Below are positions 54,436 through 64,000 of a stretch of 64,000 bases of DNA, one piece after another. This DNA is from Deltaproteobacteria bacterium (GTDB taxonomy: Bacteria > Myxococcota > XYA12-FULL-58-9), in the NCBI GenBank assembly GCA_016218825.1, contig JACRCV010000064.1:172347-236346 (forward strand), read 5' to 3'. Numbering within the stretch: position 1 is the first letter of the stretch; each line of letters opens with the position of its first letter. Both the position numbers and the translations under genes were made by a program. The notes below the pieces were generated by a model. The model was given only the letters and a program-made list of their open reading frames with translations. It searched no databases and was not told where the DNA came from.

Positions 54436-57207
54436 ATGAGCAAAGCGACAGGCAGTGAGAGAAGACAGCAGCCACGGGTACCGTTGACGGTGCCGGTGAC
54501 CTGGTATGGCGGCGAGAAGACCATCACCTGGCAGGCCCAGGACATCTCCACCGCCGGGGGTGGTATCTTCGTGGCCGCCGAGGCCGTGCTCGAGCCGGGC
54601 GCCGAGGTCACCATCGGTTTCTACGTTCCCGGATGTGGCATCGAGATCGCGACCGACGCGGTGGTGGCGTGGGTCAACGATCCGAGCAAGCCGGGGAGCG
54701 ACAAGAGCAAGCCCCGCGGGATGGGCCTGAAGTTCCGCGACCTCGATCCCGAGTACCACAAGGTCCTGATCGAGTACGTCGACAAGCGCAAGTCTCTCGA
54801 GGCCATGGTCAGCGAGAGCTCGAAGAGCACGACGGTTTCTGCGGCCGCGCCGCAAGCGTCGGCGACGCCGGCGCGCCGCAACACGGGTCGCGTCAGCCTG
54901 ACCCCTGCGGAGCCCGCGTCGGCGGTACACGCGGCGCCGCGGTCGGTGCCGGCCCCCCAGAAGGCGGCCCCGGCCGCCCCCGCCGCGCCCCAAGCTTCGC
55001 CGGCGGCGCCCGCGCGCCGCAACACCGGTCGTGTGAGCCTGGCGCCTCCGGAGCCCGCACCGCCGCCGTCCGATCTGTTTGTCGCGACCGACGCCCCCGA
55101 CTTGGGCCGCGCGCCGATGATCAGTGCCGCCGCCACCCCGGAGCTACCGCCGTTGCCGGCGGCGGCCGCTGCCCACTCGGCGCCGAGCCCCGCCGCCACG
55201 GCGTCGCCGGCGGCCGCGGCCAAGCCCGAGGCGCACCCGGCGGTGTCGAGCTTGATCGACAACTTGATCGACGAAAGCCTGGCCGAAGGGGGCTCGGCGG
55301 AGGCGGCCCAGGGGCCATGGCCGACCCAGGGCTCCGCCGCGAGCTCGGCGCCGCCAGCGGCGAAACCGGTGTCGCCGGCCCCGCCGCCGGCCGACGACCT
55401 CATCGACCAAGACGCGGTCGACGAGTCCGGGATGACGCCGGAGAAGCGGGCGCTGCTCGAGCGTCTCGCGGACGGCTCGACGCTGGGCTCCTATCGGATC
55501 TTGAAGTGGCTGGGCTCGGGCGGCATGGGCGACGTCTACCTCGCCGAGCACCGCCAGCTCGGCCGCAAGGTCGCGATCAAGCGGTTGCGCTCCGACTACG
55601 CCAAGAACCGCCGCGGCCTGAAGCGCTTCTTCGACGAGGCGCGCGCGGTGAACAAGATCAAGCACGAGAACATCGTCGAGATCACCGACTTCGCCACCGA
55701 AGAGGCGCACGTCTACTGCGTCATGGAGTTCCTCGAGGGCAAGACCCTGTCCCAGGCCCTGGCGGAGGACGGCGCCATCCCCATCCAGCGGGCGGTGCGT
55801 ATCGCGATCCAGGTTTGTGACGCCCTCGATGTGTGTCACCGCGCCGGCATCATCCACCGCGACCTGAAACCGCAGAACATCATGCTGGTGCGGCGCGCCA
55901 ACCAGGAAGACGCGGTGAAGCTGCTCGACTTCGGCGTCGCCAAGCTCAAAGAGCCCGAGGGGGCGCTGACGCCGGAGAGCACCGGCAGCACGCTCTTGGG
56001 GACGCCCGGGTACATGTCGCCGGAGCAACTGCTCGGCAAGAGCGTCGATCAGCGCGCCGACATCTACGCGTTGGGCGTGATCCTCTATCAGATGGTCACC
56101 GGCATCAATCCGTTCTTGGCCGACACCTGGGGTCAGGCGGTGGTCAAGCACGCGACGCTCGTGCCCCAGAAGCCGAACGAGATCGAAGGCATCCGCCAGC
56201 CGCTGCCGGAGCGCTTCGAGTCGCTGGTGCTCTCCTGCCTGGAGAAGGAGCCCGAGCGCCGCCCGGAGCGCACCGCCGAGGTCGCCGCGGTGCTGCGCGA
56301 AGTGACCGGCGGGCTGTCGTTCGGCGACGCCGCGGCGCCCCGGCGCTCGACCAAGGCCCTTCCGGCGCGCAAGCGCGGCAGGCTCGGGTTCGTGTTGGGT
56401 GCCGGCGCCGGCGTGGTCGTGGTGGCGGTAGCCGTCGGTGCAACCCTCTCCATGCGGCGGTCATCGTCCGGGGTCGGCAAGCACACCGCGGCCGAGCCGC
56501 AACCCGCGAAGCTCGCCGCCGCGGCGCCGGCGCGGCCGGAGCCGGGACCCGTGGGCCTCGCGAAGCCGACCGCGCTACCGAAACCCGAGGTCGCGGCGCC
56601 GACCCCCGAGGTCGCGCTCGCGCAGGGGGGTGACGTGGAATCCGGCGACGCCGCGTCGAAGGCCAAACAGGGTCGGACCAAAGGCCGACCGGGAGCGCCG
56701 TCGGTACCGGAGAAGCCGGCCGCGAGCGCGCCCCCGCCGCCGGCCGCGACGACGCCGAAGCCGGTGTCGAAGCCCGAGCCGGTGGCAGCCCCGCCACCGC
56801 CGGTCGCGGCCCCGAAGCCGGCGCCGAAGCCCGAGCCGGTGGCAGCCCCGCCGCCGCCGGTGGCGGCCCCGAAGCCGGCGCCGAAGCCCGAGCCTGCGGC
56901 GCCACCGCCGGCGCCCGCCGCGGCCCCTGCTGCGGCCGGGGCGATGTCGCCGGCGGAGACGGCGCTGGAGCAGGGCAAGCAGTACCTGAAGGACAACAAG
57001 GCCGAGCTCGCGATTCAGGAGTTCGAGAAGTGCATCGCCCTCAATCCCAAGAGCGCCGCGGCGTATCGTTTGATGGGCAAGGCCTACGCGACGTTGGGGC
57101 GCGAGGCCAAGGCGATCGACGCGTTCGAGAGGTTCGTCGAGCTGGCGCCCGACCACAAGGACGCCGAGAAGCTGCGCAAGATCATACAAGAGTACCGTGG
57201 CCGTTGA
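54436..57207 (+). CDS. PilZ-domain Ser/Thr protein kinase with C-terminal TPRs
   Basis: 923 aa. An N-terminal PilZ domain (about 7-118) carries the c-di-GMP motifs RRQQPR and DISTAGGG. A Pro/Ala-rich linker (about 130-345) with two copies of ARRNTGRVSL leads to a kinase domain (about 350-620). The Gly loop is LGSGGMGDVYLAEH, the Lys is VAIKRL, HRD is IIHRDLKPQN (about 472), DFG is LLDFGVAKL (about 498), and YMSPEQ follows. One membrane segment (about 653-672) and a KPEPVAAPPPPVAAPKP-type repeat come next, then TPRs (about 838-915). This would couple c-di-GMP to protein phosphorylation. First gene of a plus-strand run. Confidence 0.92.
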   Translation: MSKATGSERRQQPRVPLTVPVTWYGGEKTITWQAQDISTAGGGIFVAAEAVLEPGAEVTIGFYVPGCGIEIATDAVVAWVNDPSKPGSDKSKPRGMGLKFRDLDPEYHKVLIEYVDKRKSLEAMVSESSKSTTVSAAAPQASATPARRNTGRVSLTPAEPASAVHAAPRSVPAPQKAAPAAPAAPQASPAAPARRNTGRVSLAPPEPAPPPSDLFVATDAPDLGRAPMISAAATPELPPLPAAAAAHSAPSPAATASPAAAAKPEAHPAVSSLIDNLIDESLAEGGSAEAAQGPWPTQGSAASSAPPAAKPVSPAPPPADDLIDQDAVDESGMTPEKRALLERLADGSTLGSYRILKWLGSGGMGDVYLAEHRQLGRKVAIKRLRSDYAKNRRGLKRFFDEARAVNKIKHENIVEITDFATEEAHVYCVMEFLEGKTLSQALAEDGAIPIQRAVRIAIQVCDALDVCHRAGIIHRDLKPQNIMLVRRANQEDAVKLLDFGVAKLKEPEGALTPESTGSTLLGTPGYMSPEQLLGKSVDQRADIYALGVILYQMVTGINPFLADTWGQAVVKHATLVPQKPNEIEGIRQPLPERFESLVLSCLEKEPERRPERTAEVAAVLREVTGGLSFGDAAAPRRSTKALPARKRGRLGFVLGAGAGVVVVAVAVGATLSMRRSSSGVGKHTAAEPQPAKLAAAAPARPEPGPVGLAKPTALPKPEVAAPTPEVALAQGGDVESGDAASKAKQGRTKGRPGAPSVPEKPAASAPPPPAATTPKPVSKPEPVAAPPPPVAAPKPAPKPEPVAAPPPPVAAPKPAPKPEPAAPPPAPAAAPAAAGAMSPAETALEQGKQYLKDNKAELAIQEFEKCIALNPKSAAAYRLMGKAYATLGREAKAIDAFERFVELAPDHKDAEKLRKIIQEYRGR

Positions 57208-57239
57208 GGCTGGAGATCCAGCCAAGGAGTGAGCGCTCC

Positions 57240-59117
<1,878 letters not shown>

Positions 59118-59172
59118 CGGCCCTTCTTTTCGCGGAACTGTGTTGAGACCTTTGACCGACGGAGAGCGACAT

Positions 59173-59727
59173 ATGCAGACTCACCTCTTCTCTCGCGCCA
59201 TGTTCGTCCTGCTGCTCGCGACGCCCGCGTGCGCCGACCCGACCTCGATCGTGGTCGAGCCGCTGCGGGTGATCAACTGGTCGCCGGCCGGCGGCGCCTT
59301 CTGCGTCGACGTGCGGGCGACGGTGTCGGCGACGTTCTCCGACGACATCACCGCCGACTCGCTGTCCGCCGACAGCTTTTATCTCACGGCGGCGGCCGGC
59401 AAGGTCGCGGGCGCCCTGGAGTACGACAAGGCGACCTTCACGGTGCGCCTGACGCCGGACCAACCGCTGGACTTCGACATGCTGTACACCGTGGTGGCGG
59501 GGAGCGGTTTGCGCGGCGTCGATGACGGCCGGCTCGCGGTCGACCTCGAAGCGTCGTTCATGACGATCGCCCGCAATGGCTGCACACCCGGCGTCGAGTG
59601 CACGCGGCCGAGTGATTGTCCCGGGAGCCAGATCTGCGCGAACGTCGGCGTCTGCGTCGACGAGTGTGTGACCGATAAGGACTGCTATCGGGGCACGTGT
59701 CAGGCGGCGGCCTGCGTGCCCAATTAG
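59173..59727 (+). CDS. Lipoprotein with an Ig-like domain and a Cys-rich tail
   Basis: 184 aa. ATG 59173 was chosen (GGAGAG upstream; earlier starts lie outside the signal). The lipobox is MFVLLLATPAC. Residues ~30-130 look like a Big_5/SbsA-type Ig domain (VSATFSDDITADSLSADSFY, FDMLYTVVAGSGLRG), the same kind of module as at the start of the following giant protein. The end is Cys-rich (CTPGVECTRPSDCPGSQIC, CVTDKDCYRGTC). It lies 82 bp upstream of the giant protein gene. Confidence 0.82.
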   Translation: MQTHLFSRAMFVLLLATPACADPTSIVVEPLRVINWSPAGGAFCVDVRATVSATFSDDITADSLSADSFYLTAAAGKVAGALEYDKATFTVRLTPDQPLDFDMLYTVVAGSGLRGVDDGRLAVDLEASFMTIARNGCTPGVECTRPSDCPGSQICANVGVCVDECVTDKDCYRGTCQAAACVPN

Positions 59728-59809
59728 TCGTTGGTCGGTGGCCTCGTGCGGATGAGCGATCCGCGGCGGTCGGTGTGCTCTCTGGCCTTCAGATCGAGGG
59801 TGCAAGTCC

Positions 59810-62800
59810 ATGAAGAACTCCTTCGACCCTTGTGAGCCGGGCGTCGTGGCAACTCTGCGCCGTGCATTGCCGCTCCTGGTGGTCTCTTCGTTGCCACTGG
59901 TCGCTGCGTGTCTGGAGCAGAGCGTCGCGCTCCGCCTGCCGACGGCCGACGCCGGCATCGGCAAGGTGGCGCTGGTCGGTGCGCTGGTCACCCTCGACGG
60001 CAGCAAGAGCCACACCGCCGACGGCCAGGGCCCCGAGGCCTTGACCTTCGAGTGGTCGGTGATCTCGATGCCGCGCGGCAGCGCCGCGACCCTCGCGGCC
60101 GCCGATAGCGCGCACCCGACCTTCACCGTCGACGCCGTCGGTGACTTCGTCTTTCGTTTGGTCGTGCGCGCCGGCAGCGCCACGAGCCGGCCGGCGGCGG
60201 TCGCCATCCGCGGCTACCGGCCGTTGACGGTGGTCTCGCAGACCCCGCAGAGCGGCGCCTACGACGTGCCGCCGCTGTCGCCCATCGTGCTCGAGATGTC
60301 CGAGCCGGTGCAGCCGGAGACGGTGAAGTCGACGACCTTCTACGTTCGCGACGGCCACGACGAGATCGACGGCAACATCACCACCGAGGTCGGCAACATC
60401 TTCGTCGTGTTCCGGCCGGCGGCACCCTACGCCGCGGGGGTCGAGCTGGTCGTGACCATGACCCAGCAGGTCGTGGCGGTCAGCGGCGTTTCCTTGCCGG
60501 CGACCTATCAGGGGCACTTCGCGGTGGCGAGCGGCCTCGACGTCGATCCGCCGCGCATCGCGTTTGTCAGTCCCGATGACGGCGCCGTCGAGGTGCCGCC
60601 GTCGACGACGGTGACGGTGGCGTTCGACGAGAGCATGGATCCGGACTCTCTGACGATCGACGCCGATGCCGACGGCTGCCCGGACAACTTCCAGCTGCAA
60701 GACGCGACCGGTGCCTGTATCCCGGGCGCCGTCGACGTGGTCGCCGGGGACACCCGGGCTTCGTTTACCCCGACCGACCCGCTGGTCGCCGGTGCCGAGT
60801 ACACCCTGGTGATCAAGGGCGGCGCGGGCGGCGTCGCCGATGCCGCCGGCAACGCCATGGCCACGACCTTCACGATCACCTTTGCCACCTCGACGGCGCC
60901 CGACCTCGTGGCGCCGACGGTGGTCTCGGTTTATCCGGGCTCCGGCTACCGCGACGTCGCGCTCGGCGCGGCGGTCGTCATCACCTTCTCGGAGGCCATG
61001 TGGCCGATGACGGTGAGTCCACAGAGCGTGCGTCTGATCGGGCCGGGGGGCGACGTCTCCGGGACCCGGACGCTGTCGTTCGGCAACCGGGTCGTGACTC
61101 TGACTCCCGATCAGCCGCTCGCGCCCTCTGCGGACTACACCCTCATCGCCGTCGGTGACGGTGCTGACGCGGTGGCCGACACGTCCGGCATCGCCCTCGA
61201 TGGTGACAACGACGGCGAGTCGGGCGGCAGCTTCATCAGCACCTTCGTGACGACCGCCCGCCCGACCTACGACGGCGAGCTGACGCTGCCGCCGACGGTC
61301 GAGCCGGGGGCGGACATCCCGGTGCTCTTGAGCGATCGCGACCTGGACACCACGGTGACCGCAGACGTGGCGTTGGTCGAGGCGCTCAGCTCGACCGGCG
61401 AGCGCGAGCAGATCTTGCTCACCGAAACCGACGTCACCTCCGGCGTCTTCGCCGGTGTCATCGCGACCCGCTATTCCCCGGGCCCGGGCACCGACGACGA
61501 CGGCGAGCTCTCGGTGTTGGCGAACGACTACGTCGACTTCAGCTACAACGACCAGGTGTCGGCCGCCGGCGTCGCGCGGCTGGTGACCGGGCGGGTGAGC
61601 GTCGCCGAGAGCCAGGCGGCGATCTCGGTCAGCGTGATCAGCGGCGACACCACCGAAGCCGGCGGCACCGCGACCTTCGTCGTCGTGCTCAACAACCAGC
61701 CGACCGGGACCGTGACCCTGACCTTCGACACCGACGACACCGGCGAGGGCCGGCCCGGGGTCACGACCCTGGTGTTCACGACGTCCAACTGGAACGCGCC
61801 GCAGCTGGTGACCGTGACCGGCGTCGACGACATGCTCGCCGACGGCAACCAGACCTATCACGTCGTCTTCCAGGCGACGGTGAGCACCGACGGCGCCTAC
61901 TCCGGGATCATCCCGTCAGCGATCGCGATCATCAACGTCGACAACGAGACCGCCGGGTTCACGGTCGGCCGCATCAGCGCGCCGACCACCGAGGGCGGCG
62001 GCGCGGCGACGTTCTCGGTGGTGTTGAACTCGCGGCCGGCGGCCGACGTCAGCGTGAGCTTCGACTCGAACGACACCAGCGAGGGCACGGTCGCGGTGAC
62101 GAGCCTGCTCTTCACCCCCAACAACTGGAACGCGCCGCAGACGGTGACGGTGACCGGCGTCGACGACAACAACGCCGACGGCAATCAGACCTACGCCATC
62201 CATTTCACCGCGACCACCAGCAGTGACCCGGCGTACGCCGCCATCACGCCGCCGGACGTCACGGTGACCAACATCGACAACGAGACCGCCGGCTTCTTGA
62301 TCGGTCTGATCAGCGGCCCGACGACCGAGGGCGGCGGCTCGGCGTCGTTCGCGGTCGTCCTGACCTCGCAGCCGTCCGCCAACGTCACCGTGCAGCTGAG
62401 CTCGAGCGATCCGGGGGAGGGCGCGCCGGCCGTGACCAGCCTCCAGTTCACGGCCCTCAACTGGAACGCGCCGCAGTTCGTCACCGTCAGCGGCGTCGAC
62501 GACTTCGTGCAGGACGGCAACCAGCCGTACTTCATCCTCTTCGGCGCGACGTTGAGCGCCGACGGCGGCTACGCCGCGATCCAGCCCCCCGACGTGGCCG
62601 TCATCAACATCGACAACGACTCGGCGGGCATCACGGTGAGCGCCATCAGCCGCAACACCACCGAGGGCGGCGGCACCGCGACCTTCACCGTGGTCCTGAA
62701 CTCCGAACCGACGGCGCCGGTCACCCTCGACTTCCACTCCACCGACCTTACCGAGGGGGCGCCGAGCGTCACGACGTTGACCTTCAGCACCGTCGGCTGG

Positions 62801-64000
62801 GCCGGCTTGCAGACGGTGACGGTCGCCGGGCTCGACGACGCGGTGGCCGACGGCAATCAGCCCTACGCCATCGTCTTCGACGCCGCGGTCAGCACCGACT
62901 TGGCCTACAGTGGGCTGACGCCGTCGAGCGTCGCTGTCGTCAACATCGACAACGACTCGGCCGGTTTCATCGTCAACCCCACGAGCGGTCTGACGACCGA
63001 CGAGGGCGGCGCCCAGGCGACCTTCACCGTGGTGCTGACGTCGCAGCCTACCGCCGACGTCGTCGTGGCGCTCTCGGTCTCCGACGCCAGCGAGGGCAAC
63101 GTCAGCCCGGCGGCGCTGACCTTCAACAGCATCAACTGGGGTGGGTTGCAGCTGGTGACGATCAGCGGCGTCAACGACGACGTCGCCGACGGCAACCAGC
63201 CGTACACGGTTCGCCTGTCGCCGGCGGCGAGCGGCGACGGCAAGTACAACGGCCTCGATCCCACCGACGCCGCGGTCACCAACATCGACGACGACTCGGC
63301 AGGCTTCACGGTCACGCCGACCTCGGGCCTGGTGACCAACGAGGACCTGCTGCAGGCGACGTTCACGGTGCGCCTGACGAGCCAGCCGACCGCGGACGTC
63401 GTGGTGCCGGTCAGCTCCTCGGACACCACCGAAGGCACGGTGACGCCGGCGAACCTGACCTTCAACGCCGCCAACTGGGCGGGCCAGCAGACCGTGACCA
63501 TCAGCGGCGTCAACGAGGACGTCGCCGACGGCAACATCGGCTACACGATCGCGCTCGGCGCGCCGACGACGACCGACGCCGGCTACGCGGTGCTCAACCC
63601 GCCCGACGTGTCGGTGACCAACAACGACAACGACATCGCCGGCTTCACGGTGACGCCGACGTCGGGCTTGGCCACGAGCGAGGATCTGACGCAGGCGACG
63701 TTCACGGTGCGCCTGACGAGCCAGCCGCTCCAGGACGTGGTGATCCCGGTGACCTCGTCGGACCCGACCGAAGGCACGGTGACGCCGTCGAGCCTGACCT
63801 TCACCGGCGCCAACTGGGCCGGGCAGCAGACGGTGACCATCAGCGGCGTCAACGACGACGTCGCCGACGGCAACATCGCCTACACCATCGTGTTGGGGCT
63901 GCCGACTTCCTCTGGGCCGACCTACGCCGTGATCGACCCCACGGACGTGTCGGTGACCAACAACGACAACGACATCGCCGGCTTCACGGTGACGCCGACA
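59810..64000 (+). CDS. Giant lipoprotein with Big_5 and Calx-beta-like repeats (C-terminus beyond the window)
   Basis: At least 1397 codons, open to the right edge. ATG 59810 opens a lipoprotein signal (RALPLLVVSSLPLVAAC). A PKD-like domain (about residues 45-130) is followed by three or four SbsA/Big_5 Ig-like domains (for example PQSGAYDVPPLSPIVLEMSE, PDDGAVEVPPSTTVTVAFDE). From about 61615 a string of ~113-residue Calx-beta-like repeats begins (TTEGGGAATFSVVLNSRPAA, NWNAPQTVTVTGVDDNNADG). Seven are complete, with an eighth begun. Such repeats bind calcium and make long surface adhesins or stalks. The C-terminal part and the attachment signal are outside the window. Confidence 0.9.
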   Translation, partial: MKNSFDPCEPGVVATLRRALPLLVVSSLPLVAACLEQSVALRLPTADAGIGKVALVGALVTLDGSKSHTADGQGPEALTFEWSVISMPRGSAATLAAADSAHPTFTVDAVGDFVFRLVVRAGSATSRPAAVAIRGYRPLTVVSQTPQSGAYDVPPLSPIVLEMSEPVQPETVKSTTFYVRDGHDEIDGNITTEVGNIFVVFRPAAPYAAGVELVVTMTQQVVAVSGVSLPATYQGHFAVASGLDVDPPRIAFVSPDDGAVEVPPSTTVTVAFDESMDPDSLTIDADADGCPDNFQLQDATGACIPGAVDVVAGDTRASFTPTDPLVAGAEYTLVIKGGAGGVADAAGNAMATTFTITFATSTAPDLVAPTVVSVYPGSGYRDVALGAAVVITFSEAMWPMTVSPQSVRLIGPGGDVSGTRTLSFGNRVVTLTPDQPLAPSADYTLIAVGDGADAVADTSGIALDGDNDGESGGSFISTFVTTARPTYDGELTLPPTVEPGADIPVLLSDRDLDTTVTADVALVEALSSTGEREQILLTETDVTSGVFAGVIATRYSPGPGTDDDGELSVLANDYVDFSYNDQVSAAGVARLVTGRVSVAESQAAISVSVISGDTTEAGGTATFVVVLNNQPTGTVTLTFDTDDTGEGRPGVTTLVFTTSNWNAPQLVTVTGVDDMLADGNQTYHVVFQATVSTDGAYSGIIPSAIAIINVDNETAGFTVGRISAPTTEGGGAATFSVVLNSRPAADVSVSFDSNDTSEGTVAVTSLLFTPNNWNAPQTVTVTGVDDNNADGNQTYAIHFTATTSSDPAYAAITPPDVTVTNIDNETAGFLIGLISGPTTEGGGSASFAVVLTSQPSANVTVQLSSSDPGEGAPAVTSLQFTALNWNAPQFVTVSGVDDFVQDGNQPYFILFGATLSADGGYAAIQPPDVAVINIDNDSAGITVSAISRNTTEGGGTATFTVVLNSEPTAPVTLDFHSTDLTEGAPSVTTLTFSTVGWAGLQTVTVAGLDDAVADGNQPYAIVFDAAVSTDLAYSGLTPSSVAVVNIDNDSAGFIVNPTSGLTTDEGGAQATFTVVLTSQPTADVVVALSVSDASEGNVSPAALTFNSINWGGLQLVTISGVNDDVADGNQPYTVRLSPAASGDGKYNGLDPTDAAVTNIDDDSAGFTVTPTSGLVTNEDLLQATFTVRLTSQPTADVVVPVSSSDTTEGTVTPANLTFNAANWAGQQTVTISGVNEDVADGNIGYTIALGAPTTTDAGYAVLNPPDVSVTNNDNDIAGFTVTPTSGLATSEDLTQATFTVRLTSQPLQDVVIPVTSSDPTEGTVTPSSLTFTGANWAGQQTVTISGVNDDVADGNIAYTIVLGLPTSSGPTYAVIDPTDVSVTNNDNDIAGFTVTPT
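61615..64000 (+). repeat. Tandem Calx-beta-like repeats, ~338-bp period
   Basis: Seven full copies and the start of an eighth inside the giant lipoprotein. The marker 'NW(N/G/A)xxQ' recurs at about 61791, 62125, 62457, 63137, 63473 and 63815, with GWAGLQ in the copy at about 62797. The last two copies are most alike at the DNA level, suggesting recent duplication. Confidence 0.85.

Noticed and set aside
59789..61861. 690-codon minus-strand frame opposite the giant lipoprotein
   Set aside because: The plus frame is open for 1397 codons with recognisable Ig and Calx-beta repeats; the minus frame is His/Arg/Asp-rich noise.
61615..64000. CRISPR array or non-coding tandem repeat
   Set aside because: The repeats are ~338 bp, in frame, and encode clear Calx-beta-like domains.

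Overview
The window is a 64-kb piece of a high-GC (about 70%), densely coded bacterial chromosome, most probably from the Myxococcota (former Deltaproteobacteria). This is inferred from gene content: many secreted Cys-rich or Asn/Gly-rich lipoproteins, PEGA, PilZ, FHA/DUF4388 and Ser/Thr-kinase proteins, TPR scaffolds, a caspase-family protein, and an hrcA-grpE-dnaK-dnaJ cluster. No rRNA, tRNA, CRISPR array, transposase or phage gene was seen. Two genes run off the ends: a beta-propeller lipoprotein at the left edge and a giant repeat lipoprotein at the right edge.

Layout. 1-8.7 kb (minus strand): ubiE, a coiled-coil lipoprotein, a radical-SAM sulfatase maturase and its sulfatase (start/stop overlap), a PEGA protein and a large beta-propeller lipoprotein. 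8.8-11.3 kb (plus): a translationally coupled TfuA-YcaO pair, the two components of peptide-backbone thioamidation, with no visible precursor peptide. 11.3-24.5 kb: Cys-rich lipoproteins, an OmpA-like protein, an ABC exporter/DUF1854 pair, an HMA-like secreted protein, a zinc-ribbon protein, a gingipain-like (C25) lipoprotein, a polytopic membrane protein, an AT-rich gap and a polyglycine repeat lipoprotein. 24.6-30.8 kb: the heat-shock cluster hrcA-grpE-dnaK-dnaJ (minus) and clpX (plus). 31.6-40.1 kb: a Ppx/GppA phosphatase, then an ECF sigma / anti-sigma / caspase-solenoid-barrel operon, prkA, a Usp-like protein and a small acidic protein.

40-54 kb: bamD, a TPR protein and an FHA-DUF4388 protein (minus); a large TPR membrane protein (plus); a minus-strand run of a small secreted protein, upp, hpt, a membrane protein, a methyltransferase-coiled-coil fusion and UPF0158; a BatA/vWA membrane protein and an EEP-family hydrolase. 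54.4-64 kb (plus): a PilZ-kinase-TPR fusion, two secreted proteins and a giant lipoprotein with Calx-beta-like repeats.

The most interesting items are: (i) the ECF sigma / DUF4384-like anti-sigma / caspase operon, in which the effector carries a repeat solenoid and a probable outer-membrane barrel; (ii) the orphan TfuA-YcaO pair; (iii) a 122-bp modular repeat present twice, each copy starting on the stop codon of the upstream gene and lying between convergent genes; (iv) a second caspase-fold (C25-type) lipoprotein. All functions are inferred from sequence motifs read by eye; no database search was run.
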